The notes beneath the pieces were generated by a model, which saw nothing but the letters and a program-made list of their open reading frames with translations, made no database searches and was not told where the DNA came from. 64,000 bases of DNA from Clarkia xantiana subsp. parviflora (Eukaryota > Streptophyta > Magnoliopsida > Myrtales > Onagraceae): positions 12,619,747 to 12,683,746 of the forward strand of contig JAPTYO010000011.1 in the NCBI GenBank assembly GCA_036873135.1. Reading direction: 5' to 3'. The position numbers and the translations under genes are program-made. Of the stretch, positions 23,330-35,359 are shown piece by piece. The first letter of the stretch is position 1, and each line of letters begins with the position of its first letter.

Positions 23330-24245
23330 TTTATTTCCCGTCTCGATGCAAGAGTATTTGTAGCCATTTGGAGGGTGGATGTGACCCTTTCCTCACCGTC
23401 TTCAATGTCACGAGAGCTCTTTTGATTTGTAGCCATTTGGAGGGTGGCTGTGGCCCTTTTATTTATTTCCATCGTCGATGTTCCAGGAGCGCTCTTTCGA
23501 TTTGTAGCCGTTTTAAGGGTGGCTGTGGCCCTTTCAAATGATTTCCCGGCCTCACAAGATTCACGAGAATACTCTTTATATGTAGCCATTTTGAGGATGG
23601 CTATGGCCCTTTCACCAATCTCCCATCCTCTCAGGATTCGAGGAACACTCTTTGTAGGTAGCCATTTTAGGGGTGGCTGTGGCCCTTTCACTCATTTCCC
23701 GCCTTCAATGTTGCGAGAGTGCTCTATATCTGTAGCCATTTGAAGGCTGGTTGTGGCCCTTTATTTTGTAGTCGTTTTAGGGACGACTGTGGCCCTTTTT
23801 TATTTTCCCGCCCTTACAAGATTCGCGGGGTCACTCTTTTATCTGTAGCCGTTTGGAGGGTGGCTGTGGCCCTTTATTTTGTAGTCGTTTTAGGGACGAC
23901 GGTGACCCTTTTTTATTTTCCCGCCCTTAAAAGATTCGCGGGGTCACTCTTTTATCTGTAGCCGTTTGAAGGGTGGTTGTGGCCCTTTATTTTGTAGTCG
24001 TTTTAGGGACGACTGTGGCCCTTTTTATTTTCCCGCCCTCACAGGATTCGCGGGATCACTCTTTTATCTTTAGCCGTTTGGAGGGTGGCTGTGGCCCTTT
24101 CACTTATTCTCCGCTTTTGATGTTGCGGGAGCGCTCTTTATCTGTAGCCATTTGAAGGGTGGCTGTGGCCCTTTTTTATAGTCATTTTAGGGATGACTGT
24201 GACCCATCTTATTTGTAGTTGATTTAGGAACAACTATGACCCTTT
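23330..24245. repeat. Tandem array of about 76 bases in D
   Basis: About a dozen units around TGTAGCCATTTGGAGGGTGG followed by CTGTGGCCCTTT, alternating with a shorter variant TAGTCGTTTTAGGGACGACT. The core TAGCC..GGGTGGCT is itself partly inverted. Confidence 0.85.
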
Positions 24246-24529
24246 TATTGCTTCATTGCTCTCGCAAGATTTGTACGAACGCTTTCTTTATTTTTCTCGG
24301 TAGACAATTAAAAGGCGGCTGTGACCCTAATGAATTTTATTTTATTTTATTGCTTCTATTTTCATCACACCGTTTTCCGTGACTGCCCTTGTGGGTTTTT
24401 CGATCATGCCCCTCTCCCTGACTTTTGCCTAAGTCGCCTTTACAGGTTTTCAACCTAGCGGGAATTCATTTTTTTCTCTCTCTCTTTTTTTTTTAAAGAA
24501 AATTTACCGCAAATAATTAACAACAATTA

Positions 24530-25790
24530 TTTACATGCCCCTAGTGGCAGATTGGAGATTTCTAATTCAAAACATCGTCTAGAGAATGACTTAGTTGATT
24601 GGTCAAAATACGTCGGTCGTGTCGACGCCCTGGATGGATCCTACGATCAATGGATGACATAGACAATGACTTCTTCTCTCGGCTTCTCAAATGCCTCGAC
24701 TGTTGCTCGATCTCGTCTGAGGATGCCCCATGGCTAAAACCTGTCGAGTTAGGCTCGTCGCATGCTAGACGAATGACCTGATTAATGAACACACATGGAT
24801 GGTTTTGAGTTTGGCACAGTAGTCCGCAAATGGTAAACTTAGGCATAGATATCGTCCGAGGTATCTGGGATAAATTCGATGGCTGTCATAAGAATGGTCG
24901 GCGAGCGAAGGGCCGTACACGAGATGTGCTCTTCAGGAATTTTGATTTGGATGATTATCCAAGCTACACAATGAGTAAGGAAAAACTCAAATTTCGGGGA
25001 TAAAAATGATCACAACTTCTCTTACCTGGGAGTTAGATTTTTCAGTAGGCAATGTGCTTGCTATGCGACTGGACCTGCTGCATATCCTGATTCTCTTGCT
25101 CTACAACTTGTGTATGTACACCTGCTGAAAAGTACATGCCCCTAGAGGCAGACTGAAAATTTCAGAACTTTTTTCGGAGAAGGATTCGGTTGATCGAGTC
25201 AAACTACATTGATCGGCACATTGAATCTTCACGAGATTCTCGATGATCTCTTGAAATTTTCTCATCTCCTGACATGTCCGATCTCAATGGGAGATGCCCC
25301 ATGGTTACCGCTGAATGGTTTAAACCTGGCCACATAACGGTTGTATACCTTGTCTTGGAAAGCGTATGAATTTCACACATGGTAGGTGAAATTTTTCATA
25401 AAAACTCTTCGAAGCGCTCACGTTTCACATGGTTGCGGCATTAGTTGAAGTGGTCATCCGACCTGCAAAAGAGTAGGGACACTCAAATCTCAAGGAAAAA
25501 ATTAAGTACAATTTAACGCACCTCAGCGTTAGATATCTCGAGTGTGCGATTTGTTCCTTGTGCAACTGGATGACTGCATGTTCTTTTTTTGTTGCCCCAT
25601 TTAGCCGGCATAACTTATGTGTACATGATACCTTAACCAAGGGTACCTGAGTGAATGAAAAATCAGTGTAGAGAATATGAGAAATCATGCATGATTTTCT
25701 GAAAACTCTAATGTCATTCATTCCATAATTTTGATTACTTTTTGAAAATGAATCAAAATTTATGATCAAATGTGTTTTGCGCCATCATGG
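24530..25790. repeat. Two diverged copies of a unit of about 600 bases in D
   Basis: A block starting TGCCCCTAGTGGCAGATTGG (about 24533) recurs as TGCCCCTAGAGGCAGACTG (about 25135), with similar order of later motifs (GATGCCCCATGG near 24723 and 25290). No coding frame shared by both. Confidence 0.5.
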
Positions 25791-27990
25791 AGTTTACTGA
25801 GTTTGCTGAGTGCATTATCTGGCTCGAACGCGGGACAAATGCTCAAAACAAAGTTTTTTTCAAAAAGGTTTTCTCGTCCTTTGTTTAAACTCGAATTGTA
25901 GCACTCAACTGCACAGTTAAACTAATTTCTCAAAAAGAATCAAAACTCCCATTTTTTAAATGCTCGCTCATGCGAATGTTGAAATGACGATCTTGCCAAA
26001 AAAAAGTGCAATACACCTTGGATAAAAACGAATGACACTTTGAGTTTTTTTTAAATGATCATGCATGCTCGAAAGTTAAAATTCTACTGTTAAGAGAGTT
26101 ACAACTTACAACATATTACCTGAATGACGCATATGAAATGCATTTTTGAAAGTTAAAATTCTATTCTAAGAAATTCACAACTTACAACAGTTTACCTGAA
26201 TAATGCATATGAAATGCATATTTTGAAATGAAAATTTTAGGTGGATTTTTTTTTTAAATAATGAAATTGAGATGCATGCGTGAATTTGGAAGCTCTATAG
26301 CTAAAAAAAAACTCACAATTTGCCTGAAATGTTTTTTATAAAAAAAAATAATGAATATTGAATTCATGCTTAAAAAAATCAGGTAAAAATGTTTTATTGA
26401 AAATGATGCATATGCAATTCATGTTTGAATTTAAAAAACTCTAAGAACCAAAAAGTAATTACAAATTTTCCTAATTTTAAAAAAATGATGCACATTGAAT
26501 GCACTAACAGAATTTTACAACTTACATGAAAAGTTTTTTTCCAAAAAATAATGCGTATGAAACACATGCTTGAAATAAAACATTCTAGTAAGTAGTTTTG
26601 AAAACAACATATGGAATTCATGTTTGAAACTAAAAGTTCTACGACAGTCTATCAACAGATTATTTTTCCTAAAACAATGCACATGCGATGCACATGCGAT
26701 GCACATGCGATGCACATGAGATGCATACTTGAGATGAAAGTTCTACAGTCAAGATAATTTACAAGTTATCTGAAAAAGATCTTTTTGTTTTTTTTTTTTT
26801 TTTAACGAGGGAAAAAAATCAATGCATCTTGGTTGCTCAAAATTAAGAATCAGGCGAAAAGTTTTTTTTTTTTTAAAGGATGCATATGAGATGCACTAAA
26901 ACAAATACAAGATGCAAACTTAAAAATAAAAGCTCTACAACTGAGAAAAATTACAATTTACCTGAAAGGTTTTTCGAAAATAATGCATATGACATGCACG
27001 TTTTTTTTATTAAAAATTCAGATATAATGTTTTTTTTAAACAAAAAGCCCTAAAGCTAAAAGAGCTTACGGTTTATCCAATTTTTTTTTTTAAATTAATG
27101 CATATTGGATGCATTATTAAAAATAAAACAATTCAGTTAAAAAGTTTTTTAAAATGATGCATATGGAATGCACGTTCGAAATTAGAAGCTCTAACAGTTA
27201 AAGCGGAATTACAAATTTTCCTAAAATAAATTTTTGTTTTTTTGCATACGCAGCGCACTAATCAAAATTACAACTTACCTAAAGAGTTTTTTTTTTAATA
27301 ATGTGTATGAAACGCATGTTTAAAAATAAAAAATTCAGGCAAGAGGTTTTTTTAAATGTTGCATACAGAATGCACGTTTGAAATTAGAAGCTCTAGTAGC
27401 TAAAGAGGAATTATAATTTTTCCTAAATTTTTTTTAAAGTAATACGTATGTAACGCACTAACCAAAATTACAACTTACCTGAAGAGGTTTTTTTTTTTTT
27501 AAATAATGCGCCTGAAACGCATATTTAGAAAAAAAATTAGGTAAGAGGTTTTTTTTTTAAAAAAGAATGCATCTGAAACACATGTTTAAAAATAAAAATC
27601 TACAACTAAGGGATTAACTACTTAGCGAAAAATGTTTTTGTTTTTTTTTTTTTAAATAATGTATACAAAATGCATTTTGAAATTAGAAACTCTAATAGCT
27701 AAAAAGGAGTTAAATTTCTCATAAATTTTTTTTGAAAATATGTGCAAAGGATGTGTTAATTATGAACTACAACTTACCTGGTTTTTCCAATAATGCGCAT
27801 GAAACACATATTTTAGAACAAAATTTAGGTAAGAGTTATTTTAAAACCGTGCATAAGGAACGTACGTTTGAAATGAGAGTTCTACCTAAGAGACATGCTG
27901 CAAATATGATTTTTTTTTTTTGTTTTTTTTTAAGATATAATGGGATGCATGCTCATAAATAAAAGTTACACAGTTAAAAAAACTTACAGT
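25790..27990. repeat. Degenerate array with ATGCATATGAAATGCA motif in D
   Basis: About 20 poorly conserved units of roughly 80-100 bases, each with a self-complementary ATGCATATGxxATGCAT core, a poly-T/A stretch and TTACAACTTACCTGA. Very low complexity, no frame. Confidence 0.7.
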
Positions 27991-28460
27991 TAACCTGATA
28001 AATTTTACAAAAAAAAAAAAAAAAAACTACGGATAAACACGACATGTTAGGGGCGGTAAAAATGTGTGGCTTTGTTCTACAAGGTAGGTTCCACTAATAG
28101 GTTCCCGACAAGGTGGTTTTCTCTCCCCATCATAGGGATCACGGGACCTTCACAAGAGAGTGGAGTTTTTCGGAGTCGTACCGACTGCATGGTCGCGCGG
28201 TCGTACGGTACTAACCCTCCGAGGTTCCTAGTCGCCCTGGGTTTTAGGCGTTTTGGACATTACACTAAAGTGAGTGTGTGCGAGTTTATACAGTATAAAA
28301 TACAACAAAGAAGAATAGTCAGTTATAGTAAAAAAAAAATATCTTCACACCTGAAATCACCCAAAAACAACCAAGTTAGAACAACAAAGTTGAATATAAA
28401 AAAAAAAAAAACTAAAACATGGCAAACAAGCAAATATAAAGAGCTAGAACCCTCAAACTT
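27991..28460 (-). other. Element D: leader segment next to primer site
   Basis: Mixed sequence with A-runs. A 145-codon plus-strand frame (28066-28503) crosses into the primer site and LTR and is basic and low in complexity; I treat it as chance. Confidence 0.4.
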
Positions 28461-28480
28461 CCTCAGCAGAGTCGCCAAAT
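28461..28480 (-). promoter_or_regulatory. Element D: primer binding site
   Basis: On the minus strand the LTR ends GGTCTGACA and is followed within a few bases by TTTGGCGACTCTGCTGAGG (to about 28466), a form found behind Ogre/Tat-type LTRs. Confidence 0.55.
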
Positions 28481-29893
28481 TGTCAGACCTAAATCTAACT
28501 TAAGGCGAATTACGTTTTGAAAACGTGGATTTTTAATAGAGTCGCCACTAATTAATTAAGGTTAACTAGAATCCTAAATTGCCTATGTGAAACGTCAGTT
28601 AAACCTAGGTCTGAAATTGATCTACGATCAAAGATTTTGGATTCGGGGGTCCTATTACGAATTAAAAAAATGTAATTTTTAATCACGCCCTGTCGGTACT
28701 CAAATTCACTTAAGTTGCCAATTCAATTATCTAAATATATGTTATATCAAATTAATTTAACTATGCCAATGTTAAATTTTTATCATATACAAAATTATTC
28801 AAATGGTCTATAACTAATTGTAGTTCATAACTCTTAATTAAAACGAGATCCAAAAAATATCAAAATTATTAAACATGCTTCAAATTTATACAAAACCCAA
28901 CATAAATTTAACATACATGATTTACCTATTCAAAATTTAACCAATTACATTTTTAAAATACCTAATTAATTATAATATAATAATATAATAACAAATAACA
29001 GAAATTGAATAAATAAATAGATAAATTATATAATAGTATAATATAATATAAAAAAAACAAAACACCAAGCAAAAGAGAAAAAAAAAAGTCACGGGATTAC
29101 CTTAGTCGGACAGCAGCAGCGGTCAGCAGACCTCAGCACGGCGCGACGGACGGACCGGCGAGGTTCGGGGTGGCGATGGACGGCATGGACGGAGCGAACG
29201 AGTGGGTTCCGAGGCGGGGACGACAACAGGAGCTCCGGCCAAAAAACCCAGACACAGATCTGGTTGCCGGGCTCGATCTGAGGAGGCGGCGGACGGACAC
29301 CCACGACCGGCAGGCAGCGAGGTGTATATGCGGAGGGGCGTGACAGACGGGCGAGGTCGTGGCGGACGTCGGGCGGAGGTGCGGCAGTCGCCGGTGGCCG
29401 AAGTAAAAACGGGAACGGAAAAAAATTGAATTCACTAGAGGACAAAATAGTGTGAATTTCGAGAAAAGCTGATTTATTAATACTTGTGGTGTTTTTCTGT
29501 CCCCATTACAATATAACCTAGACCCCTATTTATACTAAAAACCTAGTCTAGTTACAGATAAAATTTAAATAGAAAATTGCTAACAGATAATTATTCTAGA
29601 GAATATTCCTAAGGATATATATCTTTACATATAATTATTTTTTGAATAAAAAATAATATCTGGAGATAAATATCCTACAGATAATTTTCTAAAAATAAAA
29701 AAACTAATTATTATATATATATTTTTAAATATTCCGAAAATATTAAATATATTCGAAATAATTTAAAATATATTTATAATAATTTCCCTAATGTGCCCTT
29801 GAGCATTTTTGGAGACTTTGTGGCTTGACGCGTCCGGAATTTGACGTATCATGTGTAACGTCGTCATGTCCGGGTCAAAATCGAGTATTTACA
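28481..29893 (-). repeat. Element D: 5' LTR
   Basis: 1413 bases, minus strand, TGTAAATACTC to GGTCTGACA, i.e. TG...CA. TATA box TATAAATAGG at 29525-29534; GC-rich 118-codon frame at 29089-29445 downstream of it. Confidence 0.75.
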
Positions 29894-31752
29894 GTTCCCA
29901 GTGGGAGTGGATTAACCAACTCGGTTTCGAGACTGAGAGGTCGTCCAAGAAAAGTTGTAGGCCAAGGTTCTAGCACTGCTCTTGTTCCCAGTGGGAGCGA
30001 TGCTCCGATAGAAAGCATTATTCCGAGTGGGAGCAATTTTCAGACTCAAGATGGGATTAACGAGCCTAGACGAAGTCAAAGGCATCGAACTTCTCCTAAG
30101 AAGTATCTCATCGATAAGGGTAAGATATTACCACTAACTTCTGTTGAAGAACCAGTGACGGTTCAACAAGCGTTGAAAGGACCTCAAGCAAAGGAATGGA
30201 GGAAAGCAATGGAAGAAGACATCGCCTCAATGAAATCCAATTATGTATGGTCTTTAGTTGATTTACCTGCTAACCGAGAGGCCATAGGGGCGAAGTGGGT
30301 TCTGAAACTGAGACTCACTGCTGATGGAAATGTTGAGCGATACAAAGCTCGACTTTTTGCGAAAGGATACACCCAACTTCACGGAGAGGACTTTAATGAG
30401 ACTTACTCACCGACTGTGAGATACACCACAGTCAGGGCAATCCTAGCCTTGGTCGCAAGCCTCGATTTAGAGTTGCAGCAAATGGATGTTAAGAACGCAT
30501 TCCTTCACGGAAACCTGGAGGAAGAGATCTATATGAAGCAACCGGAGGGTATCATTACTCTTGGTAACGAACGTAAAGTTTGTAAAATTCAAAGATCCAT
30601 TTATGGTCTTAAACAATCGTCTCGGCAATGGTACCGCAGGTTCCACGAGGAAATCGTTGGGAACGGACTCGTGAATCTCCACGAGGATCCATGCGTGTTT
30701 ACAAAGACCTCTAGGTCTAAGTACGTCATCTTGACTTTGTACGTAGATGACATACTCATTGCCGCGAACGATGTGAGTTATGCATGAATCAAAGTCCTGG
30801 TTGGCATCTGTATTTGAGATGAAAGACATGGGAGAGGCAACGTACATCTTGGGCATTCAAATTGCTAGAGATCGTGCCATCAAGAGGTTATGTCTATCTC
30901 AGGAAGCCTACATCAACAAACTATTGAAAAGGTTTGGATTACAGGATGCCAAACACGTGAAAACGCCGGTAGTACTCGGGTGCGCGTTGTCAAAGCTCTA
31001 TGGCCCAAAGAACCAGCAAGAGCGTGAACAGATGAGGAGTGCAGAGTAATTAAGCATGGTTGGGAGTCTTATGTACGCCATGATTTGCACTCGGCCAGAC
31101 ATCTGTTACGCTGTGGGCCTAGTAACAAGATTCCAATCAGACCCTAGCTATCAACATTTAAAAGCTGTAAAGCGGATCATACGATATCTAAAAAGTACTG
31201 CCGACTACGTACTGTGCTATGAGGGCAGGAAGTTAGAATTGACCGGATTCAGTGACGCCGACGATGGTGGCTAACTGGATGATCGTAAGTCCACCACAGG
31301 AGGAGTGTTTTCCTTGCTGATGTCGCCATTTCATGGACGAGCAAGAAGCAATCATGTGTCGCGCTGTATACGATGGAATCATAATTCGTTGCTCTCTCTA
31401 AAAAATGCACAGTAAGCGGTCTGGCTGAAAAATGCTTCTTACTGCGCTGCTTGATGGCGATGTTGGGAGTAAGCCTGTGAAGGTGTTCTCTGATAGTCAG
31501 GCAGCGATGGCGGCAGTAAAGAATCCGAAGTACCATAGTAGGACTAAACACATTGATGTGAAATATAATTATGCTAAATCTATGGTATATGATAATATAA
31601 TCACTTTAGAATACTTGCCCACTGATGATATGGTGGCGGACCCACTAACTAAACCATTACGTAGAGAGATATTTGAAAAGCAGGTGAAACTGCTTGGATT
31701 GCGTAGGGTTTCAATGTGGGCATGTATCTGTGATAACATTTTGATGAATTAG
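29894..31752 (+). pseudogene. Element C: copia RT and RNase H
   Basis: Second half of C pol after element D. Order: RGRPRKVVGQG linker, RRSQRHRTSPKK, EPVTVQQALKGPQAKEWRKAMEEDI, GAKWVLKLR, QLHGEDFNETYSP, QMDVKNAFLHGNLEEEIYM, SIYGLKQS, catalytic YVDDILI (about 30740), then a frameshift near 30780, YINKLLKRF, a stop near 31049, RPDICYAVG, IRYLKS, TGFSDADDGG, a stop near 31272, a further frameshift, YSDSQAA-type RNase H end as FSDSQAAMAAV and DPLTKPL. The RT core is intact up to the first shift. It is the least damaged RT in the window. Confidence 0.9.
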
Positions 31753-32836
31753 AAGTTACATTTTGATAAAAGAGAGAATTTCAATTTGAGTTTATGATTT
31801 ATCGACGTCATAATGTTTGATTACATCGGATTGTACGGTCTATAAACTAAGTCGTAGGAAGACGCAATCCTCTGCATAAACTATTTCGAATGTGGGCCTT
31901 GCCTTGTCACACGGGCACGGTCTTCTTGTAGGAGAGGTGGACCTCTTCCGAAGCAAGACAGGCTAAGAACCAGTTGGGAAAGTTGGTTAGGCAAAACAAT
32001 AATTTGGTTTCGGAACAACACGATATGATCTTAGTTTTGCACTTCGCCGGTGATGAACTCTGTTCGTCATTAACCACATTCTGGGCTAGATGAAAGTCTG
32101 CGGTAGCATCATTGACATATCCCACACCTGACAATGTTCGGGTATGCTATCGACGCGTGCTTTATACTACGCGTGCCACGTTCGACCACATGGTCATACT
32201 CAGTTGTGCTAGATAGAATCCTCGTGATTCGGACGGATGAAAACTTCTTCACCTCGAGCGTGTGATTGATCCCGGGAGCCTTATGAAGAGGCACCCGAAG
32301 TATCCTCATGGACTCAGAACTCATACCTAAGGTCATGCTCAATGTTCGCTTCCCGGTGTTTGAGTGCAGTGCTGAAGAAAAAGGCCAAGTTACCACGTCT
32401 TTAGAAACCGGTTGGGTTTGACTAAGGGTATGAGCAACGGGGATGGTCAAGTTCACCTGTAATTCACCGACTCTTGTATTCACTAGGTGGCCACCAACCG
32501 GATATTAGTTGAAGGTTGTGAATACTTGTGCGGATGCCCTGGAGAAGTATTCCTATGTGGAAATTGGGCAATTGGAGAATTAACAGTTGACCTAGGATAC
32601 AATGCGATACAGATTGATGTTTTTAAAAGGTTGATTTGAGATAGGGAATCAACGTTCCGCGGGCGCTACAACACTCCTAACAGATGAGTAGCACGATGCC
32701 CGTCGTACCCGCCGGTCGCACGACAAACCTCGTATGAACTATTCAGACGCAGGGGCAGGATCAGAAGAGTGGAATGTTGATGCGATTTGGACAAAAATAC
32801 ATTAACAGACACCCTCCAATTCCGGTGAGTGGGAGC
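31753..32836 (+). other. Element C: 3' non-coding region
   Basis: Collinear with B 14560-15650. It holds a 124-codon minus-strand frame (32109-32483) and ends in GGTGAGTGGGAGC, the purine tract before the LTR. Confidence 0.7.
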
Positions 32837-33429
32837 TGTTAGCATATGGAGATTGGGCATCGTAATTAGATGCCCATTAATATGTATCTGTTACCTAAGA
32901 AATTGGGTAAATGTCACATTAGGCTAATTGGGTTTCACCCAAATCTCAATTGACATGAGAGGCCCAATTATTGGGTCTCCCTTATACACGGCCGACTGAA
33001 ACTATAGTGTAGGGGCAAAGTGGACTTTTGTCCACTTTGCTCCTCCTATAAATAAGGAGTGTTACGGTATTCTTAAGGGTAATTCACAATTCCTCCTAAG
33101 TGGTGATTTGAGAGAACCCCCCCCCCCCTAGAACAAGTTTCAGCTGAACCATATACAAGCACCAAGGGTGTTCCAATTTGGTTGGAGCAAATCACTCCGG
33201 AGATCCGTCCTTGCCAAAAATCAATCAGAGGCTTTGCTGTGCAGACTATACCGCGTAGGACTTCCTTAACAAGAACTTCTACGGGTTCCGTCCGGTGGAT
33301 CGCGAACTCCCTAAGCAGGATCCTTGGGACTACGGAAATGGTTTAAGGTATGTGCACATCTTCTGCTGCGTAATTCTGATTACAAGCATGTGTCGTATTT
33401 ATGTTTCCGTAGTGGTCAACCCCTTAATC

Positions 33430-33434
<5 letters not shown>
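32837..33434 (+). repeat. Element C: 3' LTR
   Basis: 598 bases, TGTTAGCATATGG to CCAACA, unbroken. It contains a C homopolymer near 33117-33129. Followed by the target duplication ATATA. Confidence 0.9.
33015..33054 (+). promoter_or_regulatory. Element C 3' LTR: perfect hairpin and TATA box
   Basis: Perfect 11-base arms GCAAAGTGGAC / GTCCACTTTGC with TTTT centre (33015-33040), TATAAATA at 33047-33054. Confidence 0.75.

Positions 33435-33504
<70 letters not shown>
33435..33504. repeat. (AT)n microsatellite, insertion site of C
   Basis: About 70 bases of AT repeat; its left end was split off by C (ATATGTATATA at 6091-6101). Confidence 0.9.
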
Positions 33505-33508
<4 letters not shown>

Positions 33509-33740
33509 TATTACGTAAATCACGAATATCTCGAGTTCGAATTCGAACTCAACTCGAATAGGCAAAACAAGAAAATTCAAATAGGCTCACTAGCATCTCG
33601 AGTCGAGTACCACTGAACTCGTACTCAACTCGGCTTCAGAAAAAGCTCGACTCGAGCTCGACTCAACCAAAAATTTAGCGAGTCGAATTCGGATATCGAC
33701 CGAGCCGATCTCGAGTAGCTTGACACATTTACACCAACAA
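33505..33740. mobile_element. Element O, right part
   Basis: GACTCGAGCTCG-rich sequence ending CATTTACACCAA, the approximate reverse of O's left end. Confidence 0.4.
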
Positions 33741-33960
33741 GACCAAAATATTGGTAAATTTGGCTAATTTACCCTAAAAAAATTACCACTCATCGTCAAA
33801 ATTCACTTTTGTTCTCCAAATATTTTTTTTCATATTAACTTTTTAGTTTTGTAATTAAATATATTTGGTCTATTTTCTTTCCAATATTCAGTTAATTTAA
33901 CGGTAGATTTGAGGGTAGTTTTGTAAAATAAAAAATAATTGGTGGAAAATAAAAAAAATT
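33741..33960. other. AT-rich sequence, nothing recognised
   Basis: No frame, repeat or element end found between O and F. Confidence 0.5.
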
Positions 33961-34211
33961 TGTTACGAAAGTAGAGAGATAATAGAAGAGAGAATTCATT
34001 GATGTGATTTATTGACATACATAGTGTTAGCATATGGTGACGTGACGCCGTAATAGGAGCCCGTTAATTAAGGGAATTACCTAAGTTAATTAGGTAATTG
34101 TCAATCTGGGCTAATTGGGCCAAATCCAATTAGTAATTGACAAGGGAGGCCCAAAATAGGCTTCCCCCCTTATTATGCATGGTTCAACCGAAACCCTAGT
34201 ACCACATTGGC

Positions 34212-34252
34212 TGGAGTTGCCTTTTGGCAACTCCACCCAATACTATATATAA
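34212..34252 (+). promoter_or_regulatory. Element E 5' LTR: hairpin and TATA box
   Basis: Arms TGGAGTTGCC and GGCAACTCCA around TTTT (34212-34235), perfect, with four more outer pairs beyond one mismatch; TATATATAA from 34244. The stem differs from those of B, C and J on both sides in a compensating way. Confidence 0.75.
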
Positions 34253-35327
34253 GGGTGACTCCAAAGGGTTTAAACACACAATTAAGAACAAGGATCTCCA
34301 TTGAGAAAACTTGTCACCCTAGTCTAAATTTCGGCACCCCCAACATCAAGTCCGAGGTTCCATCTCCGTTGAAGAATCGATCAGAGGTCTTATTGTGGAG
34401 CTACATCGCGTGTGACTTCTTCTAATGAAGAACTTGCACGTGGTTCCGACCGGAGGATCAGAACTCCCTCCACATCGTTCTTGGGCAAGAAAGCTAAAAG
34501 GTATGTGTACTAATTCCGCTGCGTAGATTAGATTTCTTGCTCGTATTACGTCCCCGTAATCCAACAGTGGTATCAGAGCCTGGTTAGGAGTTCTTAAAAT
34601 TTTGATAAACTAATGTTCTTGGAATTTCATAAAAACAAAAAATTTTGATGTCTATGAACACCATGAAGAAATCCGAAATTTTTAGCTATTTTTATGTGTT
34701 TGATCTTTAAAAACTTTCAATTTTCGAATTTTACATGTTTTTATAGATCATAGCCGAAAATTTGGGTTTAAATATGAGTTTGATGTTCATAATCTTCAAG
34801 AACACCATGAGTTTTATCAAGAACACAATTTGGATTATTGATCAAGGTAGTATTTGATCTTAAAATTTGACAACCTTTTCCAATTTCATGTTTGTTGGCC
34901 GAAACCCTAGGGGCAATTTGGGTAAATTTTTTAATTTTCTTAACCCCTAAATAATTAAAAATTTCGGCCACCCTATTAGAGATATAGGTTGCCATTTTTA
35001 AATTTTAATTAATAGGTAACTATATCTAGAAGTTGGAAAATAAGGATAATTAAGTTCTAATATAATATTGTAAAAGATATTAACTATCAATATATATAGC
35101 TAAAATATAGGGATAAAGATATATTGATAAAAATTAGTTACTTAAAAATATTAAGAAGATATATTGTCTATATATTTTATCCCTAAATATATTTTTGAAA
35201 ATATTTATATATATATATATAGATTTGGCCGAAAATTATATATATATGTTTATATTGTTAATTGATTTACATCTTATAGATAGAATCTTGACAATATTTA
35301 TATAAATTAATAATATATGTGCCGAAT

Positions 35328-35359
<32 letters not shown>

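Larger units (their letters stand above)
20745..29893 (-). mobile_element. Element D: large non-coding LTR element (LARD-like), inside C pol
   Basis: Two long direct repeats (20745-22120 and 28481-29893) flank 6.4 kb that has no gag or pol motif. Read on the minus strand: LTR from TGTAAATACTCG, primer site TTTGGCGACTCTGCTGAGG, long leader and tandem arrays, purine tract AAAGAGGGGCAGAC, LTR. The primer-site form and the size of LTR and leader resemble Ogre/Tat gypsy elements; this link is inference. Flanked by GTTC (20741-20744 and 29894-29897). The two LTRs look nearly identical, so the insertion is young. Confidence 0.75.
6102..33434 (+). mobile_element. Element C: complete nested copia retrotransposon
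   Basis: Flanked by the perfect 5-base duplication ATATA (6097-6101 and 33435-33439). Its left LTR is split (6102-6388 and 16251-16565) by element B; the right LTR is 32837-33434. Its pol is split at 20744 by element D. Own sequence without the guests: LTR, primer site, 2.1 kb leader, gag, non-coding spacer, RT-RNase H, 3' region, LTR. It is non-autonomous in its present form: protease and integrase are not found and gag and pol carry stops. Confidence 0.85.

Noticed and set aside
28066..28503. 145-codon basic frame on plus in D
   Set aside because: Crosses the D primer site and LTR end, is low in complexity, and lies opposite to the element's direction; no homologue seen.
33295..33561. Frames at the end of the C 3' LTR
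   Set aside because: They run from the LTR into the AT microsatellite.
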